A stretch of 64,000 bases of DNA from an uncultured Clostridium sp. (GTDB taxonomy: Bacteria; Bacillota; Clostridia; Lachnospirales; Lachnospiraceae): assembly GCA_945917985.1 (NCBI GenBank), contig CAMEIH010000002.1, positions 43,613-107,612 on the forward strand. Reading direction: 5' to 3'. Shown here piece by piece: positions 43,837 through 52,760 of this stretch. The translations under genes and the position numbers were made by a program. The notes under the pieces were generated by a model, which saw nothing but the letters and a program-made list of their open reading frames with translations, was not told the origin of the DNA and did not search any database. How positions within the stretch are numbered: the stretch's first letter is position 1; each line of letters begins with the position of its first letter.

Positions 43837-45936
43837 CTAAAGGTTTTCTAAAGGTTTATTCAGCTCCTCACAGCCCGGAAGCACAAAAACGCCTTCCTCA
43901 ATAATGGGAATCACTTCCTCATCCTTCGTTACCACGCTGACCTCTGCCAATTCATCATAGGGAATGGTGATATCCGTATGGCAGTTAAAGTATGCTTTTG
44001 TGCTGTCCGACTTTCGAAGAAGGGAACATTCATTGTCCCTGGCAATGATCTCTTTTCCATCCGGATTAAACACTGCCACATCCTCGGCATGGGAATAGCA
44101 GGTATCGCCAACGGCAAAATGAGGTCCCGTCTTCTCCGCTATTAAAATAGGAAGTTTATCCTCTATACCGTATTTTCTTCCCACCACATATGCCGTGGTA
44201 TTGGTTCCGATGGCAAATTCCCCTATGGGAAGAGTCTCATGATGAAACAGTACATTATCCTTGATATACTTTTTATTTTCCTCCGGGTCATCAAAGTTGC
44301 GGCAACCATACTCTGTCACTTTTCCGTCCTTAAATGTGAGGCAAAGATCCTTATATTCCAGCTCATTTAAGAAAACTCTGGTCACATGCAGAATTCCTTC
44401 CGTGCCCGTTAGAACCGGTGAAGTGAACACCTCTCCCACCGGAATGTTCACATCTGCCACGCAGTTTTCAAAATTAGTCTGCTTTGAAGGCTCTGTGAGT
44501 GTATGGAGCATCACTTTCAGATTGGTCCTGTTCTTTCCCATACCCTTAATTACCACATACTTTCCCTTGTCAAGAGTGTCAATCATGGTCTGCTGAATGG
44601 TCTGATAAAGCTTGTAATCAAGGGTATTGATTTTTATTACTTCATCAAAGATTTCTCCATAATTCTCTCCGATTTCCGGTGTTGGAAAGGCGATGATGGT
44701 AAAGCTTCTCTCCTCGCCTTTGATGTAGCGGTTCTGCAGCTGTCCTGCTGCTGCCGCATATTCCACGGAAAGCTTCTGCTGGGCATCACTTAAGTGAGGG
44801 GCTTCCTTTTTTTCCTTCAGGTCAGCAGGCGCTTCTCCAAACACTTCCACCACTGCAGGACCACCGAATGTGGCAGCCTGCTCCTTATAGATCTCATAGC
44901 CCTCCTGCCAGGCCTCCATTCTCACCTGCACAAGGCGTTTATCAAGGAACAGAGCCTGATCATCCTTGTGATCAAAATCATACTGTTTATTGGGGATAGC
45001 ACCATAGTATCCGATCCGGCTAAGACCCTTTCCCTGTAAAAGACTGGATGCCGCCCGATAGATTGTAGGCTTAAGACCAATTTTATCAAAGTTCTCAATG
45101 GCTCTCTTTATCATTCTCTCAAATCCGAGGCAATACCGGATGTTGACAATTTTCTTTTTGGAGATATCCTTATTTCCGACGGCGAAGCCGATCCGGTAGC
45201 CTTCCGTATAGGTATCTGCCATGAGAGCAATGGTCTTCTCCGGAAGGTTCTTTAAATGTTCCCATGTCTTCAATTCACTCTCCGTAATATATTCCCCGAA
45301 ATAATACAGATATTCCGGGCTGTCCAAATCGCCGTTTTTCATGATATTCCACGCAAAATCCTGATCCGGCAAAAACATGGCACCAAGCTTCTCTTCAAAA
45401 GCATCACGCGTATAATCGCTGACAAACCAGTATACATTTTCTCTGATCTCCTCATATATGGGAATTTCCCCTGTCTCCTGAAGGGCACAGATAAAGGATG
45501 CATAGATTTCCAGGAAAAGCTCCATACGGATCACCATGTCCTCCTGCTTCTTTTCATAAGCAAAAACGATCAGACTTCTGAGCTCCGCATACAAAAAGGA
45601 AAACAGCTTTCCGTAGTCTTTCCCAAGCCGGGCAACACTATAAGCCGGATTTGCATAGCTTTTGTCATAATTTTCAGGCAGGATATCCCGATAAAGCTCA
45701 TGGTTCTTTTCCTGCAATTCCTCAAGAGAGGCCAGATACAGCTTTCCATTTGCCACATAGCGGTAGGTGTCCGCCATGAGGATCAGAAAATCTGCCATGG
45801 TATGAAAATACTGCCTGAAGTTTTCGGGCATTACCGCACCTTTTTCTGCTCCCTCTTCCATATTCAAATCACCTGATGTTTCCTTCTTTATTTCATGAAT
45901 TCTTTCTTCCGCAAGTAAAAATCTTTCTTCCACCAT
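43837..45936 (-). CDS. M29-type aminopeptidase with long N-terminal extension
   Basis: A 699-residue protein. The C-terminal ~370 residues match the M29 (AmpS/PepS) metalloaminopeptidase fold, and the metal ligands can be followed: Glu in VGEVFTSP, Glu in PIGEFAIG, His and Tyr in TGPHFAVGDTCYSHAED, and the His-x-Asp of FNCHTDITIP. The first ~320 residues are an extra, largely helical domain absent from classical M29 enzymes and of unknown function. It is likely a cytoplasmic peptidase. The ATG overlaps the stop codon region of the small membrane protein gene upstream, so they are probably coupled. Confidence 0.85.
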   Translation of the reverse strand: MVEERFLLAEERIHEIKKETSGDLNMEEGAEKGAVMPENFRQYFHTMADFLILMADTYRYVANGKLYLASLEELQEKNHELYRDILPENYDKSYANPAYSVARLGKDYGKLFSFLYAELRSLIVFAYEKKQEDMVIRMELFLEIYASFICALQETGEIPIYEEIRENVYWFVSDYTRDAFEEKLGAMFLPDQDFAWNIMKNGDLDSPEYLYYFGEYITESELKTWEHLKNLPEKTIALMADTYTEGYRIGFAVGNKDISKKKIVNIRYCLGFERMIKRAIENFDKIGLKPTIYRAASSLLQGKGLSRIGYYGAIPNKQYDFDHKDDQALFLDKRLVQVRMEAWQEGYEIYKEQAATFGGPAVVEVFGEAPADLKEKKEAPHLSDAQQKLSVEYAAAAGQLQNRYIKGEERSFTIIAFPTPEIGENYGEIFDEVIKINTLDYKLYQTIQQTMIDTLDKGKYVVIKGMGKNRTNLKVMLHTLTEPSKQTNFENCVADVNIPVGEVFTSPVLTGTEGILHVTRVFLNELEYKDLCLTFKDGKVTEYGCRNFDDPEENKKYIKDNVLFHHETLPIGEFAIGTNTTAYVVGRKYGIEDKLPILIAEKTGPHFAVGDTCYSHAEDVAVFNPDGKEIIARDNECSLLRKSDSTKAYFNCHTDITIPYDELAEVSVVTKDEEVIPIIEEGVFVLPGCEELNKPLENL

Positions 45937-46259
45937 TAGTTTACATACGCTCCTGCATACATGATTAGACTTAATATGAAAAAGGCGATCACATTAAATA
46001 TGATGCCAAGCACCGGAAAAAGCTTGAATCTGTCTTTCTCCATAAGTGACGAAATGCCGAGGAATAATCCCACCAGCATAAAAACAGATGCCAGAACACC
46101 CGCCGCACCATATCTCTCAGAAGATTCTCCTCCTCCGAGATAAGATAAATATACGGCAGTGACATAGGTCACAATAGAAAGGATACCCAGAATAAAAGAC
46201 ATAATTCCCTTTTTCGGGTGATCCTTGTTGGTAAAAATATATCCTTTTCTAAATGCCAT
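45936..46259 (-). CDS. Small membrane protein, DUF6142-like
   Basis: A 107-residue protein with three hydrophobic segments (about 20-40, 55-75 and 82-103) after a polar N-terminus (AFRKGYIFTNKDHPKKG). It resembles the DUF6142 membrane proteins that I associate with Lachnospiraceae; function unknown. The start at 46259 is chosen over a frame 11 codons longer because AGGAG/AGGAAA lies just upstream. Its stop overlaps the start of the M29-type peptidase gene. Confidence 0.72.
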   Translation of the reverse strand: MAFRKGYIFTNKDHPKKGIMSFILGILSIVTYVTAVYLSYLGGGESSERYGAAGVLASVFMLVGLFLGISSLMEKDRFKLFPVLGIIFNVIAFFILSLIMYAGAYVN

Positions 46260-46286
46260 AAATTTTCCTGCTCCTACAAAGTGAAA

Positions 46287-46312
46287 AGGCACTCCTGAAT
46301 CCAGAAATGCCT
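46287..46312 (-). terminator. Terminator after the 50-residue membrane protein gene
   Basis: AGGCATTTCTG and CAGGAGTGCCT arms (minus strand, two mismatches) followed by TTTTC, 8 bp past the stop. Confidence 0.65.
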
Positions 46313-46319
46313 GCTCAAT

Positions 46320-46472
46320 TTAAAATAAAATTTTTGATTTGCCCGAAAGGAGCTTTGCCCCTCCAACGATCATCAATATACCGCAGACAAGACCCACAAC
46401 TAAGGTTACCACTCCAACTGCAATGCTCATGGCTCCGCTGCCGCTCATGGTCTTATAAATCTTTTCTTCCAT
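46320..46472 (-). CDS. Small single-helix membrane protein, 50 residues
   Basis: Reads MEEKIYKTMSGSGAMSIAVG, then one hydrophobic, Gly/Val-rich segment (VVTLVVGLVCGILMIVGGAK) and a basic end (GKSKILF). The ATG at 46472 has GGAAGGA upstream; a frame 16 codons longer overlaps pyrE and is not preferred. It follows pyrE by 16 bp and ends at a hairpin, so it may be the last gene of the pyrE transcript. Function unknown. Confidence 0.7.
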   Translation of the reverse strand: MEEKIYKTMSGSGAMSIAVGVVTLVVGLVCGILMIVGGAKLLSGKSKILF

Positions 46473-46488
46473 TCTATCCTTCCTTTCC

Positions 46489-47163
46489 CTACTTAGCCCC
46501 ATAGGTCTCATAATAAGCATCGATCGCCGCCTTCAGGGTATCATCAATATAAACCTTACCCTTATACTCCTTATTATATAAGTACTCTACCACCTCCGCC
46601 ATGGTCACAATGGCATTGGCATCAAATCCGTATTTTTCTTTGATCTCGATCAGGGCGCTCTTTTCACCCTGTCCCTTTTCCATTCTGTTTAAGGAAACCA
46701 TAAGACCCTTGATCTCCACATCAGCCTGCGCCTTGATGATCGGGAAGGTTTCTTCAATAGACTTGCCGGAGGTAGTGACATCCTCGATGATGACCACTCT
46801 GTCACCGTCCTTTAACTTGCTTCCGAGAAGGATTCCGGTGTCCCCGTGATCCTTTACCTCTTTCCGGTTGGAGCAGTAACGGATCTCCTTGCCGTACAAT
46901 TCGCTGATCGCCATGGTTGTTGCGACAGATAAGGGAATTCCCTTATAAGCAGGTCCGAAAAGTACATCAAAATCAAGACCATAATTGTCATGGATTGCTT
47001 TTGCATAGTATTCACCCAGCTTACGAAGCTGTGAACCGGTCACATAGGCCCCGGCATTCATAAAGAAAGGTGACTTTCTTCCGCTCTTTAATGTAAACTC
47101 GCCAAACTTGAGTACCTGGCTGTCCACCATAAATTCAATAAATTCCTGCTTGTATTGTTCCAT
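46489..47163 (-). CDS. pyrE: Orotate phosphoribosyltransferase
   Basis: A 224-residue PyrE. The PRPP-binding loop VVIIEDVTTSGKSIEETFPI and the LKSGRKSPFFMNAGAY N-terminal motif are intact. It joins orotate and PRPP to give OMP, the substrate of PyrF encoded 5.6 kb upstream on the same strand. Two hybrid kinase genes separate pyrE from pyrF, an uncommon arrangement. It ends just before the 50-residue membrane protein gene. Confidence 0.97.
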   Translation of the reverse strand: MEQYKQEFIEFMVDSQVLKFGEFTLKSGRKSPFFMNAGAYVTGSQLRKLGEYYAKAIHDNYGLDFDVLFGPAYKGIPLSVATTMAISELYGKEIRYCSNRKEVKDHGDTGILLGSKLKDGDRVVIIEDVTTSGKSIEETFPIIKAQADVEIKGLMVSLNRMEKGQGEKSALIEIKEKYGFDANAIVTMAEVVEYLYNKEYKGKVYIDDTLKAAIDAYYETYGAK

Positions 47164-47229
47164 CTCTTCGTCTCCTTTGCATCATGAATCATTTTCAATC
47201 CTATCATAAATTACAGTGATTTTCAATAT

Positions 47230-49899
47230 TTAGTGTTGATCCGTAAACAGAAGACCAAAGCTGCCGGGACCGCAATTTGCCGATATGGACGGTGATGCCT
47301 TCTGGAGGATGATTTTTTCAAAGGATACCCTGCTTTTCACCTTTTCCTCGATCTTCGTAAGTTCATCGTCTGTCAGTCCGGCATAAACAATAAATAATAT
47401 CCTCTTATCAATATCAGATGAATTCTTCAGGGCCGCACCTATATATCTTTCCCATGCTCTTTCGCGTGTTCCCATTCGGAATGACTTTACCTTCATACTG
47501 CTCTTCTTTAAAGTAATCACAGGATGCATCATAAGCGCCTGACAGATTTTATTGATCCTTGCAGGAATTCTGTGAGCTCTTACGAGATATTCCGTACTGT
47601 CCACGATAAAGCTCGTTCTGACATACCGCTTTACATACTCTATTTCCCGGATCACGGATTCCTTGTTCATCCCGCCGGCCACACATTCAGCTGCCTCTAA
47701 AACCACAAGTCCCGTTCCGGCAGACAGATGTTCCGAATCCACAACTGTCACATTGTCAAATATTTTGGAAGCCTCCAGGGCAAATGCATAACCAAGGCTC
47801 ACATTTTGGGCCATAGTAATATGGATAATAGATTGGGCTATTGTCAGCTGCTGCGCAAAAAATTCTTCGTAATCTTTCACGGTCGGCTCTTCTGACCACG
47901 CACGCTTCTGTGTCTCCGTCAAATAGGATAATACCCCATCAGCCCCTGTCTCTATTCCATCCAGGAATTCCCCACCTTCTGTACAGACCTTATAGGGAAT
48001 GACCGGGATCTGATATTTCTCAATAAAATCCTTTGGAAGATCACACACACTTTCCGTGGTGATCATAAGGGGAATTCTGTTTCTGTAAGCCGGAGCTGAC
48101 GCCTGTGCCCGCTCCGATAAATCTCCTGTGTTCATCAGTTTTACCAGGTTCTCCGGAAGATGTCTCAAAAGCTCTGTCTCCAGCTGTTCTCCACTGACAG
48201 GTTTGAGGAGATAGCCGTCAAATCCCTCTCTTCTGTACAGCCTCTGATTTTCCGTTCCCACATTGGCAGTCAAAATTACCACCGGTGTATTCTGGTTCAG
48301 TCCTCCGGTCTGGGAACGAACAGCGTGGAGGCATTCGATACCGTCCATAACCGGCATCAAGTGGTCCATCAAAATAAGGTCATACCGGTTTTGAATGGTT
48401 TTTTTCAAACATTCCGCACCGCTTAATGCCTTATCGATCTTTACTTTTGTATCCCGCAGGAGCTTCTCCTCAACCATAAGATTTGTCTCATTATCGTCCA
48501 CAATTAAGACATTTGCCTTAGGTGCTTCAAATTTCTGCTTATAAATTTTCCTTTCTTTCCCGTCATGGTATGCTTCCAGATTCATCTGGCCGATTTTATC
48601 TTCATCCGCAATCTCCTGAGGTATGGTGATCACAAAGGTGGAGCCCTTTGTATAAACGCTGTTCACAGCAATATCACCGTCCATCAGTTCCACAAGACTT
48701 TTAACGATGGAAAGCCCCAGTCCTGTTCCTTCAATATAGCGGTTTTTCTCCTCATCCACTCTTTCAAATGCACTGAACAGAAACGGAATGTTCTCTTTCT
48801 TGATTCCGATTCCCGTATCTGTCACGGAATAAACAATCTGAACATGGTGATTTTCTCCCTTTCTGCATTGAACAGAGAGGGTAACGGATCCCTCCTGCGT
48901 ATATTTCACGGCATTATTCAGGACATTGATCAAAATCTGTTTGATGCGGACCTCATCACCAAAAAGACCGGACGGCATATTCTGATCCACATCGATATGA
49001 AACTCCAGATTCTTTTCCCTGGCACGTATCCAGATAATGTTCACAATGTCGGATAGCATTGCTTTCACATCATACACCGCCGGTACGATATTCATTTTTC
49101 CCGATTCAATCTTTGACATATCCAGAATATCATTGATCAGGGTAAGAAGCATCTTGCTCGCCCCCTGAATACCTCTGGCATCAGCTGCCACTTCATCTGA
49201 CACATTCTCGCGAAGGATCATTTCATTCAGACCGATGATGGTATTGATGGGAGTCCTGATCTCATGACTCATATTGGAAAAGAAACGGTTCTTGGTTCTG
49301 TTCAGTTCTTCTATTTCCTTTTTCTGCTTCCTGGCAATGGCATTCTCGGAACGGTAGATTGCGTTCTGGAATAAGATCATTCCGCAGGTCAATGCAGAAA
49401 CCACGACAAGGGTCATCAGTGAGTCGGCATATGCCGTCTCTGTCGTATGCTGAAAGATCATCTCCGGATAATAATAGGCAACATAATAGCAAATGGCAAA
49501 GATAAGATAGCTGCTTATCAGCAGGATATATTTCATTATTTTCTCTACCACAAGACATACATACACAACACCAAACAAAAACCAGATCGGCGCACCTCCG
49601 TAAATGCCTCCGGTAGTCAGAAAATTAAAGGGCAACACCACATAAATCAGCACGGCAGCCGTAATAACTGCTCCGAGCTGCGTGCGATGGAAACGGATTG
49701 TAAAATAGGTTACACAGGCAAATCCAACAAAAGCGATGGCAAGTGTGATAGTGTTGGCTGCATCTTCCCCAACAATCACCCCCACTATAATTCCCACAGC
49801 CAGCCCTATCAGTCCGATCATCATGATCAGACGGAATAAACGCTCCTGCAAATTCAGATTGGGATTATTTATCATCTGAATCAGTTTCTTTGGATTCAT
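47230..49899 (-). CDS. Hybrid sensor histidine kinase - receiver - DegV fusion
   Basis: An 889-residue fusion. About six membrane helices (24-185), a HisKA domain with phospho-His212 (SHEIRTP), HATPase_c (~310-430; NVLNNAVKY, DTGIGI, GTGLGLSI), a receiver (463-585) with Asp512 and Lys566, then a C-terminal DegV/EDD domain (~611-889; MITTESVCDLPKDF, ITMAQNVSLGYAF, VTVVDSEHLSAGTG). DegV proteins bind fatty acids, in Firmicutes as FakB partners of the kinase FakA. The fusion suggests that phosphorelay state and fatty-acid binding are linked. The ATG overlaps the stop of the upstream kinase as TGATG, so the two are translationally coupled. No separate DNA-binding regulator is nearby. Confidence 0.93.
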   Translation of the reverse strand: MNPKKLIQMINNPNLNLQERLFRLIMMIGLIGLAVGIIVGVIVGEDAANTITLAIAFVGFACVTYFTIRFHRTQLGAVITAAVLIYVVLPFNFLTTGGIYGGAPIWFLFGVVYVCLVVEKIMKYILLISSYLIFAICYYVAYYYPEMIFQHTTETAYADSLMTLVVVSALTCGMILFQNAIYRSENAIARKQKKEIEELNRTKNRFFSNMSHEIRTPINTIIGLNEMILRENVSDEVAADARGIQGASKMLLTLINDILDMSKIESGKMNIVPAVYDVKAMLSDIVNIIWIRAREKNLEFHIDVDQNMPSGLFGDEVRIKQILINVLNNAVKYTQEGSVTLSVQCRKGENHHVQIVYSVTDTGIGIKKENIPFLFSAFERVDEEKNRYIEGTGLGLSIVKSLVELMDGDIAVNSVYTKGSTFVITIPQEIADEDKIGQMNLEAYHDGKERKIYKQKFEAPKANVLIVDDNETNLMVEEKLLRDTKVKIDKALSGAECLKKTIQNRYDLILMDHLMPVMDGIECLHAVRSQTGGLNQNTPVVILTANVGTENQRLYRREGFDGYLLKPVSGEQLETELLRHLPENLVKLMNTGDLSERAQASAPAYRNRIPLMITTESVCDLPKDFIEKYQIPVIPYKVCTEGGEFLDGIETGADGVLSYLTETQKRAWSEEPTVKDYEEFFAQQLTIAQSIIHITMAQNVSLGYAFALEASKIFDNVTVVDSEHLSAGTGLVVLEAAECVAGGMNKESVIREIEYVKRYVRTSFIVDSTEYLVRAHRIPARINKICQALMMHPVITLKKSSMKVKSFRMGTRERAWERYIGAALKNSSDIDKRILFIVYAGLTDDELTKIEEKVKSRVSFEKIILQKASPSISANCGPGSFGLLFTDQH

Positions 49900-52685
49900 C
49901 ACAGCTCACCGCCTCTCACTCTCTTCAGCAAAGCATCGACCTCTCTGCCCGCTTCCTCAAATTCAAAATCCTCCACATCCTGCAAAGTAGCATCAAGAAG
50001 TTCTGTCATATCCACACCATGATATCTCTTTTGCCCCATATCCAGAAGCATCGGTTTCACTCTGCTCATCTCACAGGAAGGAAGGTTCTCCTTCAGTGCT
50101 TCCAGCTGTCTGATCAGGTCTGCCTGCGCTATTTCTTCCCGGTCTTTTCCTGCAGGCAGAGACTTTCTGTCATCTTCCCCGTCAATCACACGGGAAATTG
50201 CCTGCACGGCATTCCGATATTCATCCATAAATTCTTCGTGATGTTCAGCGATAAATTTCTCATCATGATTTTTTACTGCTGCTTCTGCCTGCAATGCCAT
50301 TTCTGACAATGCATCGGCACCTAACATTTTCGCCGTGCTCTTCAGGGCATGAACCGCTATGCGATAATTGTCAAAATCCCTCTGCGCAAAAAAAAGTTCT
50401 ATCTCTTCCTGTTTCTTCGCAGAATTACGGGCAAACTGCCCCAAAAGCTCCATATAAAATTCCGCATCATCCCTGCAGTACCGAAGTCCGGAATCTGTAT
50501 GTATCCCGGCTTTTTGAAGAGCGGACATTCTGTCCTCTTCCGGATTCTCCCGGATACACTTCTCCTCCGCATACGGCAGATTTTCAACCTGCGGATTCTC
50601 ATGCCCCGTCTCATCGGTTTTTCCGCAGTCTTCTATATATCGGATGGACGCTTTCGGCAACACTTTTTTCAGTACATGCTCCAGTTCCGAATTTTCAATG
50701 GGTTTGGAAATAAACTCATCAAAGCCTTCCCTTAAGAACATTTCCCTTGCACCGCTGACCGCATTTGCAGTAAAAGCAACAATCGTAAATATCCGTCCTG
50801 TATCTGCCTGCATTTTACGAAGTTTTTTTAAGGTTTCCACTCCATCCATCCCCGGCATCATATGATCCAGGAAAATCAGCTCAAAATCCTGCTTTCCACA
50901 GGCTTCGATCGCCTCGGGGCCACCTCCTGCCGTTTCCACTTCCATCTCATATCCCCTGAAGATTTCTTTGGCAACCAACAGGTTCATAGGCTCATCATCT
51001 ACCACAAGGGTTTTTACGTTCCGACAAACCATATGTTTTTTCTGAAATCCATCTTGTCTTCCGTTTCTACCCGCATTCAGAAAGCTGACAAGTGCATAAC
51101 TGTAAAATGGCTTGCGAAATACTCTTATTTTGCTTCCGGCAGGCAAAGCAAAGTCATCACCTGCCACCAAAATAACCTCAATTTTCTTTTCTTCTATTTT
51201 TTCAAAATAGGAAGGATTTTCCCTGTATTCCTCTTTACCGATGACCAGATGCGTCAATGGCTGCGCTGCTGTCAATTTTTCAAGTTCATCCATACCGGAA
51301 ACCCGATGCAAGGGAATATCAAGGCCACTGCTCAAATGCGAGATCATTTCGTTGTAATATTCCCTCACTCTGGGAACTTCAAATTTTTCAGCTCGCAAAA
51401 AACAGCCGATACACAAATCCAGGCGGTCTTCGATCATCATGACCGGTGTTTCATCGGAAATCTTCTGAGGAATACTGATGGATACCATAGTGCCCCGATC
51501 CACAGTGCTTTCCATCTGCATAAAGCCTTCCATTGCTGCGACCATGCCGTGTACGATGGAAAGCCCCAGTCCAAGTCCCCCGGCCCTCCGGCTTTTACCG
51601 CCTTCCGTCTTGTAAAATTTATCTGTGATTTTCGCAAGATCCTCTTTTTCAATCCCGATACCGGTATCGCACACCCGGATACACAGATTTACACCATAAG
51701 GTTTGTCCATTGTATAGATTCTGATATAGATACCGCCTTTTTTGGTATATTTAATGGCATTATCAATCAGATGTTTTAATATCTTTTTGATTTTTTTTGC
51801 ATCTCCGATCAAAACAGACGGAATTTTGGCATCCATATCAAAAATCAGTTCCGGCCCGTCTTCTCTCATCAAAAGGCGATTGCCGGTAATGATGTCGTTA
51901 ACCAGAGAAGAGATCATATAAGGTTCTTCGCTGACTCTGATCTTGCCGGTATCGATCTCTGTATAATCAAGAATATCCTCTATCTGATTAAATAATCGAT
52001 TCCCCGCTTCCTGAACGGAACGGATTTCTTTTCTCTTGTCGGCATTTTCTTCCTTTCTCAGCATGACAGTAGAAATTCCCGTAACGGCATTGATAGGTGT
52101 CCGGAGTTCATGCGAAACATTTGCAAGAAAATCCTCTGTTCTGCGGTTTGTCTCTTTCAGTTCCTCAATTTTTCTTTCCGTAACCTCCCTCTCCTGTCTC
52201 CTCTTTTCCACTACCACCTTCGAAAGCCTGCCGGCTGTGTAAACCAGCGCAAAATGAAGCAATATTCTGGAAATAAAAAGCGGTGTCAGCTCAACTGATC
52301 TGTCAAGAACAAAGAAAAAATCGTACCACATAGTGAGGAAATACACCATCACACAGATACTGATGACACAGTACCTTTCCGCCGTAGAATAGATCAGTAT
52401 CACCATCAGCATCACAGGTGCCATATCAAAAATACTGGTTTCGTGGATTCCATAAAAGAAAAAAGCCAGCATGCTGAGACCTAAATAGATCCATAGGCAT
52501 ACCGATTCCGGAATCTTTCCCGTTATATGGATGGTCCAACTGACAATAATACCTGCATAAAGCAAGACAATGGCGCTGCTCTCCCAGCCAAGAAGAATGG
52601 CCTCTGCTGATAATACTAACACAAAAATTGTACAGCAGACCAATATCAAAAGATGGATCGATTTCTGTTTCTCCTGTTCGTACAT
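49899..52685 (-). CDS. Hybrid sensor histidine kinase with receiver and Hpt domains
   Basis: A 928-residue kinase. Membrane input of about six helices (~8-155), a short coiled coil, HisKA with His192 (SHELRTP), HATPase_c (~285-405; LIDNAIKYT, DTGIGI, GLGLGLSI), a degenerate receiver-like segment (~415-535), a true receiver (557-675) with Asp607 and Lys661, and a C-terminal Hpt domain with His779 (AVHALKSTAKMLGA). All parts of a His-Asp-His relay are in one chain; the final acceptor is not encoded here. It is coupled to the DegV-fused kinase gene. GGAGAA precedes the ATG. Confidence 0.93.
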   Translation of the reverse strand: MYEQEKQKSIHLLILVCCTIFVLVLSAEAILLGWESSAIVLLYAGIIVSWTIHITGKIPESVCLWIYLGLSMLAFFFYGIHETSIFDMAPVMLMVILIYSTAERYCVISICVMVYFLTMWYDFFFVLDRSVELTPLFISRILLHFALVYTAGRLSKVVVEKRRQEREVTERKIEELKETNRRTEDFLANVSHELRTPINAVTGISTVMLRKEENADKRKEIRSVQEAGNRLFNQIEDILDYTEIDTGKIRVSEEPYMISSLVNDIITGNRLLMREDGPELIFDMDAKIPSVLIGDAKKIKKILKHLIDNAIKYTKKGGIYIRIYTMDKPYGVNLCIRVCDTGIGIEKEDLAKITDKFYKTEGGKSRRAGGLGLGLSIVHGMVAAMEGFMQMESTVDRGTMVSISIPQKISDETPVMMIEDRLDLCIGCFLRAEKFEVPRVREYYNEMISHLSSGLDIPLHRVSGMDELEKLTAAQPLTHLVIGKEEYRENPSYFEKIEEKKIEVILVAGDDFALPAGSKIRVFRKPFYSYALVSFLNAGRNGRQDGFQKKHMVCRNVKTLVVDDEPMNLLVAKEIFRGYEMEVETAGGGPEAIEACGKQDFELIFLDHMMPGMDGVETLKKLRKMQADTGRIFTIVAFTANAVSGAREMFLREGFDEFISKPIENSELEHVLKKVLPKASIRYIEDCGKTDETGHENPQVENLPYAEEKCIRENPEEDRMSALQKAGIHTDSGLRYCRDDAEFYMELLGQFARNSAKKQEEIELFFAQRDFDNYRIAVHALKSTAKMLGADALSEMALQAEAAVKNHDEKFIAEHHEEFMDEYRNAVQAISRVIDGEDDRKSLPAGKDREEIAQADLIRQLEALKENLPSCEMSRVKPMLLDMGQKRYHGVDMTELLDATLQDVEDFEFEEAGREVDALLKRVRGGEL

Positions 52686-52760
52686 TCCGGTTTCTCCTGT
52701 TTAAAAAAGAGCCCATGTACCTATATTTCTACAAGCACACAGGCCAATTTAAGTTCCTGT

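Noticed and set aside
50862..51779. A 305-residue plus-strand frame opposite the Hpt kinase
   Set aside because: Shadow of the kinase gene; no ribosome site and unlikely amino acid composition.
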